Origin: Caryophanales bacterium UBA4100
Lineage (GTDB): Bacteria > Bacillota > Bacilli > Paenibacillales > UBA4045
DNA: 8,692 nt
Direction of reading: 5' to 3'
Assembly: GCA_002383285.1 (NCBI GenBank)
Contig: DFXU01000073.1
Span: forward strand, 1-8,692
The position numbers and the translations under genes are program-made. Each line of letters starts with the position of its first letter. Within the stretch, counting starts at the first letter, position 1. Of the stretch, positions 1 to 6,751 are shown piece after piece. The notes under the pieces were generated by a model, which did no database searches, was not told the DNA's origin, and was given only the letters and a program-made list of their open reading frames with translations.

Positions 1-18
1 TCATTTGATCTGAATTAG

Positions 19-168
19 CCACTCGGGAAGGGGTTATACCTACACCTCATTCCCATGACTTCTTCATTCAATCATCTAGACTTGCGGCTGAGTGCCCCGA
101 ATGGGAAGGGGATTATTGATGTAATACTGAATGGAGTGGGTGGAAGTGAATTCCGTATAATAGCTTAA
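19..168 (+). other. Unidentified reading-frame tail, possible gene remnant
   Basis: This frame is open from just after an in-frame TAG (16-18) to a TAA at 166-168, and a strong intrinsic terminator begins 18 bp later, which is where the 3' end of a real gene would be expected. The last residues read roughly LRLSAPNGKGIIDVILNG and then a short Gly-rich end. I do not recognise the family. An ATG at 55 has no ribosome binding site, and the other two forward frames close near the left edge, so a gene entering from the left would need a frameshift or stop. It is either a decayed 3' end or chance. Confidence 0.22.
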
Positions 169-185
169 AGCTTATAACAAGACTG

Positions 186-224
186 AACAAACTGACCTCT
201 AATTCAAGAGTCAGTTTGTTTTTT
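186..224 (+). terminator. Intrinsic (rho-independent) terminator
   Basis: The arms AACAAACTGACCTCT (186-200) and AGAGTCAGTTTGTT (207-220) pair with a single bulged C around a 6-nt loop. The right arm runs into a T-rich tract ending at 224. The orientation is plus strand. It closes whatever transcript comes from the left and insulates the ABC remnant downstream. Confidence 0.78.
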
Positions 225-304
225 CTTTACACCAGCAACTTTTACAAAAATATACAGTCATTATTCATATGAGAATTCACATGAATTGGAGTGGGAATCA
301 GTCA

Positions 305-666
305 ATGGATAACGTGCTAATCCTATTAAAGGATATCGATAAATTATATAGTCGAAGATTGGTATTAGACAATCTGCAGTTCACCTTGCATTCAGGTGAT
401 GCTGTAGCCCTTATAGGAGTGAATGGAAGCGGTAAAAGCACGCTTCTTCGCATTGTGGCTGGGTTAGCTAGAGCTGATCGCGGAACTAGAGAGGTTAATC
501 TTAACGGGAGTAAGGTCATAGGTTATGTGGCTGAGCGATTCCCACGCTGAATAATGCGGATCATGCAACTACTCTTGACTTTGTCATCGCCTCGACAGTA
601 CCGTTGGTGTATAGCGGGATTATGTTCACGGTGCTATTGGTGAGGGTTAGAAGTACTATTGAATAA
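305..666 (+). pseudogene. Deletion remnant of an ABC transporter: ATPase N-terminus joined to a permease C-terminus
   Basis: The frame from ATG 305 has a ribosome binding site GGAGTGGG about 9 nt upstream and encodes the start of an ABC ATPase. It shows an A-loop region, Walker A GVNGSGKS, and then a strand ending GYVAERFPR, after which the frame stops at 548-550. An intact ATPase of this type is about 200-230 residues, so the Q-loop, LSGGQ signature, Walker B and H-loop are all missing. From about 541, in a different frame, codons continue as PTLNNADHATTLDFVIAS and then a hydrophobic helix with the basic end RVRSTIE, stopping at TAA 664-666. That looks like the last helix of an ABC-2 permease, the usual downstream partner gene. 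I infer a deletion with a junction near 540-550 that removed most of both genes. No transporter activity is possible. The tail overlaps the 3' end of the opposing gene by 11 bp. An upstream in-frame ATG at 269 is less likely as start because it has no ribosome binding site. The permease identity is moderate confidence. Confidence 0.6.
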
Positions 667-1186
667 ATTGAATGCCTTGGATGGTCAGGATTGTAAGTAC
701 GATGGACCATAAGATTAAGCTGATCGTCATCCATATGAACAAAGGTCGTCGAGGGGAGCCGAATACAAGCGCAAGGATCACCGCGATATCTGTTCCTACT
801 ACGATGGGCGCGAGCAGACTAAAGCCGGGAATACCGTACCTTTCCCATAGCTTTCGGGCTCGTTGCTGCTTCTTCCCTTGGTGTTCCTCCACACTTTCAA
901 TCTCTCCGAAGGAAGTGGCGTTGACCTCGCGATCTGCCATTTCCTTTACTCTCTTCCTCTCTCTTCGCCGTTCACGCCACGCTGACAGCTGCCTGAAGAA
1001 TAAGACGATTAGTATGATCGGAATCCAGTTGCCGATGAATCCGGTTATTAAGACAGCGAGCGGATTGAGTCCAATCCCTACACCCAGCGGGATAACCAGG
1101 AACACCTCAAGCCAAGGTGCTGCTGCTAGTAAGAACAGCACGAAGTATGTCCACAGGCCTTCGGTATCTTGAATCCACTCCATCAT
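656..1186 (-). CDS. Small multidrug export family membrane protein (Sm_multidrug_ex type)
   Basis: This is a 176-residue integral membrane protein. Hydrophobic segments lie at about 12-32, 36-63, 118-143 and 149-173. A strongly basic and acidic cytoplasmic stretch (about 66-115) sits in the middle and includes RERRRERKR. The pattern of two N-terminal helices with AAPWLEVFLVIPLGVGIGLNP, a charged loop, and then a WERYGIPGF..LAPI..GTD segment is that of the Pfam family named small multidrug export protein. That name is historical and the transport substrate is not established. The start at 1186 is preceded by AGGAAAGG six nt upstream; a second ATG follows immediately. The gene lies 44 bp downstream of the HD-GYP gene on the same strand with no terminator between them, so the two are probably co-transcribed. 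Its TAG stop lies inside the opposing ABC remnant, a convergent overlap. Confidence 0.75.
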   Translation of the reverse strand: MMEWIQDTEGLWTYFVLFLLAAAPWLEVFLVIPLGVGIGLNPLAVLITGFIGNWIPIILIVLFFRQLSAWRERRRERKRVKEMADREVNATSFGEIESVEEHQGKKQQRARKLWERYGIPGFSLLAPIVVGTDIAVILALVFGSPRRPLFIWMTISLILWSIVLTILTIQGIQFIQ

Positions 1187-1220
1187 CTCATTCCTTTCCT
1201 ACCTTGGAATTTGTGTTGCC

Positions 1221-1232
1221 AGCTTCGAAGCT
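1221..1232. repeat. 12-bp perfect palindrome at the HD-GYP gene's stop codon
   Basis: AGCTTCGAAGCT is its own reverse complement and overlaps the first two bases of the TAG stop codon region of the minus-strand HD-GYP gene. It could form a four-bp stem with a TCGA loop. There is no T-tract on either side, so it is not an intrinsic terminator. It may be chance or a weak RNA processing or protective hairpin between the two co-directional genes. Confidence 0.3.
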
Positions 1233-2337
1233 ACAACTCTGGATTAATACTCACATCATTCACACTCGTGATGAATAGGTTAAGCCTCTTAGATAAATCC
1301 ACCTCATATAGCTGTGTTAATTCGTTCCCTTCTGCATCCTGAAGAATTCGAATGATCGGTCGCTGTGGTGACGAAGAATTGAGGTCGACGACTACACCGG
1401 TTTCATTCGTATTCAGAGTAACCGTGACACCGAGTGGATAGATGGCAATATGGTTGCGAAACAGCTCGATCTTATCTTGATCATACAACGTTCCAGAGCC
1501 GGCGAACAATACTTCTAGTGCCTGATGTGGGAGCATGGCTGAGCGGTAAACCCGACTTGATGTCATGGCATCATATGAATCCGTTATTCCGATCCAACGG
1601 GAATATTCATGGATTTCTTCAGCCTTAATTCCGCGTGGATATCCACTGCCATTGATCCGCTCATGATGCTGGTATGCACAATGCGCTGCGAGCAGCGGGA
1701 TATTCGGCTCCTCCTTCAGAATTTGATACCCATGCTCAGTGTGCTTGCGGATGATTGCGAACTCGTCATCAGTTAGCTTGCCCGGTTTCGCAAGTATCTC
1801 GAATGGCACCTGTGCTTTGCCGATATCATGCAGCAGGGATCCCAAACCAAGAGTCATAAGCGCATCTCGATCATAACCGTAATTCATGCCAAGCATTGTT
1901 GTATAGATGCATACATTCAAGGAATGCTGATAAAGATAATGATCCACGACAGACATATTAGTCAGCATAATCATCGCTTCTCCGTGACTGCTTAGGTCAT
2001 CGATGATCATCGACATGATCTCGCGGAATTGCTTGTCTAGGAATGGTGTGTTGACCGATTTCTTGATACCAGAATCGGCCATCAGCCTGCGAAAGTTGGA
2101 GCGGATTATCGGAATAGCTTTCGCTCGGGTGTTATCTGTAATCGGTTCGCGGACGACAATATCATCGGTTCTGCTGTCTTGTACGTAGACTAGATTAATA
2201 CCGAGCTGGCTCAGACGATTGATGATTCCCTGAGATAGTTCGAAATTCTCATTGAGTAGAATAACACCATCTTCATTGCATATCCTCTTGCCTAGCTTCA
2301 TACCGGGTTTACACTTATGTATTGGCAGTAAACGCAT
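1231..2337 (-). CDS. HD-GYP domain protein, probable cyclic-di-GMP phosphodiesterase
   Basis: This is a 368-residue soluble protein with an N-terminal region of about 120 residues (beginning MRLLPIHKCKPGMKLG, common on Bacillota HD-GYP proteins) followed by an HD-GYP domain at about 125-290. Metal and catalytic signatures are visible: H138, HDIGK at 170-174, KHTEHG around H199 and H202, HHE at 224-226, GYP at 232-234, and D253 in DSYDAMTS. HD-GYP enzymes hydrolyse cyclic-di-GMP to pGpG or GMP in the cytoplasm. There is no receiver or sensor domain, so the input is unknown. The C-terminal roughly 70 residues resemble a small beta-rich extension. I chose the ATG at 2337 because AAGGGGG lies six nt upstream; an in-frame ATG at 2379 adds 14 residues but has no ribosome binding site. 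The gene follows lysR by 94 bp on the same strand and precedes the small membrane protein. Confidence 0.92.
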   Translation of the reverse strand: MRLLPIHKCKPGMKLGKRICNEDGVILLNENFELSQGIINRLSQLGINLVYVQDSRTDDIVVREPITDNTRAKAIPIIRSNFRRLMADSGIKKSVNTPFLDKQFREIMSMIIDDLSSHGEAMIMLTNMSVVDHYLYQHSLNVCIYTTMLGMNYGYDRDALMTLGLGSLLHDIGKAQVPFEILAKPGKLTDDEFAIIRKHTEHGYQILKEEPNIPLLAAHCAYQHHERINGSGYPRGIKAEEIHEYSRWIGITDSYDAMTSSRVYRSAMLPHQALEVLFAGSGTLYDQDKIELFRNHIAIYPLGVTVTLNTNETGVVVDLNSSSPQRPIIRILQDAEGNELTQLYEVDLSKRLNLFITSVNDVSINPEL

Positions 2338-2431
2338 GATGAACCCCCTTATGTGAACGATGCCAAAGGCTATCCCCATATTACCATAAGAACGAATGAT
2401 GATTTATAATTTTACTCACACTTTTTTTGTA

Positions 2432-3307
2432 TCATAGCATTTCGATAAATCGCTCTGTTGCCACCGAGATGGGTACATTCTTCAAGGTGATGATACCTAC
2501 CCTCCTTGGTGGTATAGGAGGATCTAACCGAAGCTCATAGAGGGAGGCTTGCGCAAGCTCACTAGTAATGAAATTCTTAATCACGCATGCGATACCAAGT
2601 CCGGTACGTGCGAATTCAACGAGTAAATCGATACTTCCAAGCTCAATATCTGGCTGAATTGTAACATGCAGCTGCCTGGCATATTGGTCGATGAAGGTGC
2701 GGGTGTTGCTGCCTTTTTCTAATAAGAGAATGGGGTGTTCGGTTAGCTGCTCTAGGGTGAGCGGAGCGGTTGCGAGCTGCTTGAATGGTGCTCCTGCGAC
2801 GAAGCAATCTTGGATTTCGATACTGTCACGGATAATGAGCTGCTCATCAACAATAGGTAGGTTCACGATTCCAAAGTCAATGCTACCGGATTTCAAGAGC
2901 TGGATGGTTTCCGAGGTTGTTCGATTCGTAATCTGCAGCTTGATACTAGGATATAGAGCGTGGAACACTTCAAGGTGTGGTAGCAGGTAATGCTTACACA
3001 GTGTGTCTCCTGCGCCAATTCTGACCTCACCCTCCATTAGGTTATGCATCTCTGCAAGCTTTCTCTCTCCCATGGTAATTAAGTTATAGGCCTGCTCAAT
3101 GTATTGGAAGAGCATATGGCCCTCATTCGTTAATTGAACGCCCCTGGAGGTTCGGAAGAATAGCTGGCCCTTGTGCTTGGCTTCTAGTTGCTTAATGGTA
3201 TGAGTTACTGCCGGTTGGGTAATGAATAGTTGATCAGCTGCGCGAGAGAAGCTGCCAGCGATCGCGGTAATATAGAATACTTTGTACCATTCTAGATTTT
3301 CGATCAT
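2432..3307 (-). CDS. LysR-family transcriptional regulator
   Basis: This is a 291-residue protein of typical LysR length. The N-terminal winged helix-turn-helix is clear: SFSRAADQLFITQPAVTHTI at about 19-38, followed by the wing FFRTSRGVQLTNEG at 50-63. A linker helix follows, and from about 90 an effector-binding domain (GEVRIGAGDTLCKHYLLPHL and later GLGIACVIKNF). Such proteins bind DNA as tetramers and respond to a small-molecule co-inducer; nothing here identifies the ligand. The ATG at 3307 has AAGGGTGG about 10 nt upstream. The gene is divergent from the purA-type gene across 108 bp, which is the classic arrangement for a LysR regulator and its target. I infer that it controls that gene and itself, with a purine-related signal as a guess only. 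Upstream of the HD-GYP gene it may also feed read-through transcription. Confidence 0.93.
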   Translation of the reverse strand: MIENLEWYKVFYITAIAGSFSRAADQLFITQPAVTHTIKQLEAKHKGQLFFRTSRGVQLTNEGHMLFQYIEQAYNLITMGERKLAEMHNLMEGEVRIGAGDTLCKHYLLPHLEVFHALYPSIKLQITNRTTSETIQLLKSGSIDFGIVNLPIVDEQLIIRDSIEIQDCFVAGAPFKQLATAPLTLEQLTEHPILLLEKGSNTRTFIDQYARQLHVTIQPDIELGSIDLLVEFARTGLGIACVIKNFITSELAQASLYELRLDPPIPPRRVGIITLKNVPISVATERFIEML

Positions 3308-3343
3308 ATTATATCAACCACCCTTATATCTACTATTACATAT

Positions 3344-3358
3344 ATTAATTATTCTAAT
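3344..3358. promoter_or_regulatory. Candidate LysR operator (T-N11-A palindrome)
   Basis: ATTA-N7-TAAT contains the T-N11-A core (T3345, A3357) typical of LysR-family recognition sites. It lies in the lysR-purA intergenic region, just downstream of the predicted lysR start point and upstream of a possible purA -10 (TATACT, 3373-3378). The region is AT-rich, so chance palindromes are not rare. Confidence 0.35.
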
Positions 3359-3370
3359 GGGTATACATGC

Positions 3371-3400
3371 ATTATACTGATTATAGAGTGTGAAGTTCAA
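3371..3400 (-). promoter_or_regulatory. Sigma-A-type promoter for the lysR gene
   Basis: On the minus strand TTGAAC (3400-3395) is followed after exactly 18 nt by TATAAT (3376-3371). That is five of six consensus bases at -35 (TTGAAC against TTGACA counted loosely, four strict) and a perfect -10. Transcription would start near 3364, leaving a leader of about 57 nt before the lysR ATG. Confidence 0.55.
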
Positions 3401-3415
3401 GTCGAGAGGGGTTTA

Positions 3416-4702
3416 ATGAATATGACTGTAACCGCAATTGTAGGAGCGAATTGGGGCGATGAGGGAAAAGGGAAGATCACCGATGTACTGGCTGCACAAT
3501 CAGCTTATGTCGTTCGATATCAAGGTGGCAGCAATGCAGGGCACACGATTATTAATGAGTATGGGAAGTTTGCCTTACATCTGCTTCCATCGGGTGTGTT
3601 CTATCCACATGTGGTCAATATAATAGGTCCGGGTGTCGCTTTTCATATTGAGAATTTCCTGAATGAACGGCGTGCATTATTGGAGCGTGGTGTTCCAGAC
3701 CCGATTCTGCGTGTATCTGAGCGAGCACAGGTTGTTATGCCCTACCATATTCTATTCGACGAGCTAGAGGAGGAACGCTTAGCTGATCGCAAGTTCGGAT
3801 CAACGAAGGCTGGGATAGCACCATTCTATGCGGACAAGTATTTGAAGCTAGGTGTGCAGGTTGCAGACCTATATGACCCAGTTCGGCTGAGGTCACGGAT
3901 TGAAGCGGCCCTTGAGGCTAAGAATGTTCTGTTAGAGCATCTATATAAGAAGCCTGTGGTATCTGCTGATGAATTGACAGCCCACTTGTTGGAGCTCGCT
4001 GTACAGCTGAAGCCGTTTGTCGCGAATACTACGATGCTACTACAAGAGGGGCTGGCGAAGGGAAGCGGTATATTGCTAGAAGGACAGCTTGGCGCTCTTC
4101 GTGATCCGGATCATGGCATATATCCATACTCAACGTCATCCTCGACTCTGGCAGGCTTTGCACCTGTTGGAGCAGGTATACCTCCATATGCTATTGAATC
4201 GATTATAGCTGTGACCAAGGCGTATTCCAGCTGCGTGGGCGAGGGTCCTTTTGTATCGGAGATTGATGGTTCTGTATCTGATGAGCTTCGCAAACGGGGC
4301 GGTGACGCAGGTGAATATGGTGCGACGACAGGGCGTCCGCGTAGGATGGGGTGGTTCGATGCCGTTGCGACCCGTTATGGGTGCCTGATGCAGGGAGCTA
4401 CAGAGGTCGTGCTGACGAATCTGGATGTTCTCGGATACCTCGATGAAATCCCGGTGTGTACGGACTATCTTGTAGATGGGCAGAGAACTCGTACGTTCCC
4501 AGTAACAGCGAAGCTAGTGGATGCTAAACCAATGCTGACGATTCTACCTGGCTGGAAGGAAGATATTACGGCTATCCGCAGCTTCAATGAATTACCTGTG
4601 AATGCACAGAATTATGTGTTGAAGATTGAAGAGCTGCTTGGTGTGCCGATTCGAAAAGTATCAGTGGGGCCAAAGCGAGAGCAGATGATCCTGCGGCAGT
4701 AA
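3416..4702 (+). CDS. purA: Adenylosuccinate synthetase, divergent clade
   Basis: This is a 428-residue protein with the family's full length. The enzyme condenses IMP and aspartate using GTP to give adenylosuccinate, the first committed step to AMP, in the cytoplasm. The GTP and catalytic loop GANWGDEGKGK is at 10-20 with catalytic D15; H43 lies in GGSNAGHT; TTGRPRR (304-310) and TNLDVL (334-339) are intact. Departures from the Bacillus and E. coli pattern are visible: GTT.KGIGP is GSTKAGIAP (128-136), the position equivalent to the phosphate-binding Arg143 of E. coli is K144, EGAQG is EGQLG (222-226, replacing an IMP-contacting Gln with Leu), and the terminal GPDR is GPKR. The start at 3416 follows GAGAGGGG by four nt; ATG 3422 is an alternative with better spacing. 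The monocistronic gene is divergent from lysR and ends at a terminator. It may be a second, LysR-controlled purA, but whether another copy exists cannot be seen here. Confidence 0.9.
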   Translation: MNMTVTAIVGANWGDEGKGKITDVLAAQSAYVVRYQGGSNAGHTIINEYGKFALHLLPSGVFYPHVVNIIGPGVAFHIENFLNERRALLERGVPDPILRVSERAQVVMPYHILFDELEEERLADRKFGSTKAGIAPFYADKYLKLGVQVADLYDPVRLRSRIEAALEAKNVLLEHLYKKPVVSADELTAHLLELAVQLKPFVANTTMLLQEGLAKGSGILLEGQLGALRDPDHGIYPYSTSSSTLAGFAPVGAGIPPYAIESIIAVTKAYSSCVGEGPFVSEIDGSVSDELRKRGGDAGEYGATTGRPRRMGWFDAVATRYGCLMQGATEVVLTNLDVLGYLDEIPVCTDYLVDGQRTRTFPVTAKLVDAKPMLTILPGWKEDITAIRSFNELPVNAQNYVLKIEELLGVPIRKVSVGPKREQMILRQ

Positions 4703-4736
4703 CTTATGATCTGAGCATGTGCTATATCATGTGAAT

Positions 4737-4776
4737 GATGGATAGCGGAAATCATATCCGTTACCCATCTTTTTTT
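4737..4776 (+). terminator. Intrinsic terminator after purA
   Basis: GATGGATAGCGGA (4737-4749) pairs with TCCGTTACCCATC (4757-4769) with one A-C mismatch and one G-T pair around a 7-nt loop. Seven Ts follow at 4770-4776. It lies 34 bp past the purA stop. Confidence 0.75.
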
Positions 4777-4830
4777 ATCTGAATTGAGTTAATCAAGGGT
4801 GATCATTTCTGTTAGAGGAGAGATTTAGGC

Positions 4831-4938
4831 ATGTTAAAAACAAATTCTAAGGACATAGCGGAAATTTCTTCAGTAAGCGGACCATTAAAGACTATAAAGA
4901 TTTCGATTTTCCTGAAGTATAGTATTCAATTCTTCTAG
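4831..4938 (+). CDS. Possible small protein or truncated gene start (35 codons)
   Basis: An ATG at 4831 lies eight nt after a strong ribosome binding site, GAGGAGAG (4815-4822), and opens a frame of 35 residues starting MLKTNSKDIAEISSVSG and ending at TAG 4936-4938. Its second half is antisense to the last 54 bases of the GGDEF-EAL gene. I recognise no family. The good initiation signal makes it more than noise, but the length, the antisense overlap and the lack of a clear promoter after the purA terminator argue for either a leftover 5' end of a lost gene or a chance ORF. Confidence 0.25.
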   Translation: MLKTNSKDIAEISSVSGPLKTIKISIFLKYSIQFF

Positions 4939-6687
4939 TGGAATTGGTTTGCTGAATAGGAAGCCTTGAATTTCATCGCAGCCCCTGCTTTTAAGGAATT
5001 CTAATTGCTCCTGCGTCTCCACACCTTCTGCAAGTGATTTGATCTTTAACTGCCGACACATAGCAATTAAAGCCGTAACAATCGCGGCATTGTCATCATC
5101 GGTGGTTACATCCTTTATAAAGGATTGATCTATCTTCAGTGTGTTAACCTTGAAGTTTTTTAAGTAGCCTAGCGAAGAGTAACCCGTACCAAAATCATCG
5201 ATGGCTATATGCACGCCTAGCTGCTTTAACTTCGTCATCGTATTCATCATGTGATTCACATTGGTCATCGCCACGTTCTCCGTGATTTCCAGGCAAAGCC
5301 GGTGGGGCGGTAAGTTTACCTTCTTCAAGGTATCGGTCACATATTTAATAAAGCCAGCTTGCTGGAATTGATAATAGGAAATATTGACGGAAACCGATAA
5401 AGCAGGGAACCCCTGTTCATCCCAGATTTTCACCTGTTGACAAGCCTGCTGCAGAACATAATTGCCGATGGGCAGGATCATCCCGATTTCTTCAGCTAAT
5501 GGGATGAATATAGATGGTGGAATCATTCCCAATTCTGGCTGATTCCAGCGGGCGAGTGACTCTACACCGATAATTTGTCCGGACTTAAGATCTATGAGCG
5601 GCTGATAATATACCTGGATTTCATCACGCTCTAAAGACTTTCTTAAGCTGATTTCCTGACCTAATCGTTCCATTGAGTGTTGATTTAATTCAGGTTGATA
5701 GAAATTGTAGGTGTTGCCACCTTTATCCTTAGCCCGGAACATGGCGATATCTGCATTCTTAATCAGTGTATCAGCATCCGTACCGTGGCTTGGATAGAGA
5801 CTAACTCCGATACTGGCAGTGATGTGTAGCTCCTGGTTACCATAAGTGAACGGTTTGCTCAGGAGCATAGGGATCCCCTTAACAAAGTCAGTTATTTCAT
5901 CGAGATGAGCAATATTCGTTAACAGGATAATAAACTCATCACCGCCGAATCGGGCAATCGTATTTCCTTCTCGAACATAGGATTGCAATTTTTGCCCGAT
6001 AAATTTCAACAATTGATCACCAACATAATGCCCAAGTGTATCATTAATAATTTTGAAGCGATCGAGATCCAGGAAGATGACTGCCCCAATCTTCTCACCG
6101 TTCGCTTGGTTAAAGAAACGGGTGAGATCTCGGTTAAACGATTGGCGATTCGGAAGGCGGGTTAGCTCATCATGATAAGCCATATGAACGATTTGCGCCT
6201 CCGCCTTCTCTCGCTCTGTAATTGCACGAATAGTAGCATAGGAGCGAAGAAAGCGCTCATTGGATTCTTGCTGGGAGATGGCTTCGATTAAGGCATCCGC
6301 TTTATTGCTCTCGGACGTTGCTTCTTCGCTGGCAAGCTTCAGCAGCTCCGTAACATTCTTGACGTGTTCCTTCTGAATTCTTGCAACTGATGCTTTTTTT
6401 GTCTTTTTATGATTAGGATCCCCAAGATAGACGGTGCCTCTACGTTCATCGTATTGCTGTACATGATTCATATTCACGATGTTGGTGCTGTCAATAAGTC
6501 GGAATCCGTCCTCGAATAGCCATTCCTCAATGCTTTCGAACGATACATCCAGTAGGTATTGATCGTCTTGGGTGTGGATGATGTATTCACGTTCTCTGAT
6601 CTTGTCAATTTTGAGAACTTGGTGTGAGTCTATGATGATAAGCTCTGGATCCTTTGAACCATGACGAACAACTGGAATTCTTTGCAA
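4885..6687 (-). CDS. LytTR-GGDEF-EAL fusion protein: DNA-binding c-di-GMP enzyme
   Basis: This is a 600-residue cytoplasmic protein with no membrane segments. Residues about 8-105 form a LytTR-type DNA-binding domain (FRLIDSTNIVNMNHV, the counterpart of the family's HRSYLVNLNHI, then VARIQKEHVK). A helical linker follows to about 168. The GGDEF diguanylate cyclase domain (about 169-328) has HDELTRLPNR (172-181) and GGDEF (248-252); the product-inhibition site RxxD is degenerate (R239..N242). The EAL phosphodiesterase domain (about 345-592) reads ESL instead of EAL (376-378) but keeps N435, E467, D497-D498, K518, E554 and Q574, so both activities could be intact. No receiver or PAS domain is present. 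No ATG lies in the first 70 codons. I chose the TTG at 6687, nine nt after AGGGG (6701-6697); the TTG at 6696 abuts that site, and a TAG closes the frame two codons upstream of it. Placed 65 bp after agrD, it is the likely output of the peptide-signalling genes. Confidence 0.88.
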   Translation of the reverse strand: MQRIPVVRHGSKDPELIIIDSHQVLKIDKIREREYIIHTQDDQYLLDVSFESIEEWLFEDGFRLIDSTNIVNMNHVQQYDERRGTVYLGDPNHKKTKKASVARIQKEHVKNVTELLKLASEEATSESNKADALIEAISQQESNERFLRSYATIRAITEREKAEAQIVHMAYHDELTRLPNRQSFNRDLTRFFNQANGEKIGAVIFLDLDRFKIINDTLGHYVGDQLLKFIGQKLQSYVREGNTIARFGGDEFIILLTNIAHLDEITDFVKGIPMLLSKPFTYGNQELHITASIGVSLYPSHGTDADTLIKNADIAMFRAKDKGGNTYNFYQPELNQHSMERLGQEISLRKSLERDEIQVYYQPLIDLKSGQIIGVESLARWNQPELGMIPPSIFIPLAEEIGMILPIGNYVLQQACQQVKIWDEQGFPALSVSVNISYYQFQQAGFIKYVTDTLKKVNLPPHRLCLEITENVAMTNVNHMMNTMTKLKQLGVHIAIDDFGTGYSSLGYLKNFKVNTLKIDQSFIKDVTTDDDNAAIVTALIAMCRQLKIKSLAEGVETQEQLEFLKSRGCDEIQGFLFSKPIPLEELNTILQENRNLYSL

Positions 6688-6713
6688 ATAATTCAACCCC
6701 TAACTAGAAAGAT

Positions 6714-6737
6714 AGACTGCTGGGAACCCAACAGTCT
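6714..6737 (-). other. Hairpin in the agrD to LytTR-GGDEF-EAL intergenic region (attenuator or weak terminator)
   Basis: On the minus strand AGACTGTTGGG and CCCAGCAGTCT form an 11-bp stem with one G-U pair and almost no loop (in practice 4 nt). It is followed by ATCTTTCTAG, which is only weakly U-rich. It sits 27 nt before the TTG start of the downstream gene and 15 nt after the agrD stop. It could partially terminate or process the operon transcript, lowering the output of the LytTR-GGDEF-EAL gene relative to agrBD. Confidence 0.45.
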
Positions 6738-6751
6738 TGTGTTGCATTGGT

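Noticed and set aside
672..1172. Long plus-strand open frame opposite the small membrane protein gene
   Set aside because: Its translation has no domain pattern and no ribosome binding site, and it mirrors the minus-strand gene, which has a good start and a recognisable family.
2338..2431. Sigma-D-type promoter for the HD-GYP gene
   Set aside because: The best match (TAAA then GGTAATAT) has only five of eight -10 bases and a 17-nt instead of about 15-nt spacing; a sigma-A reading (TAATAT at 2383-2378) has no usable -35.
3416..4702. Could the PurA be PurZ, the phage enzyme for 2-aminoadenine DNA?
   Set aside because: PurZ enzymes lack the catalytic Asp of the GDEGKG loop; here D15 is present, and no phage genes or accompanying Z-genome genes are nearby.
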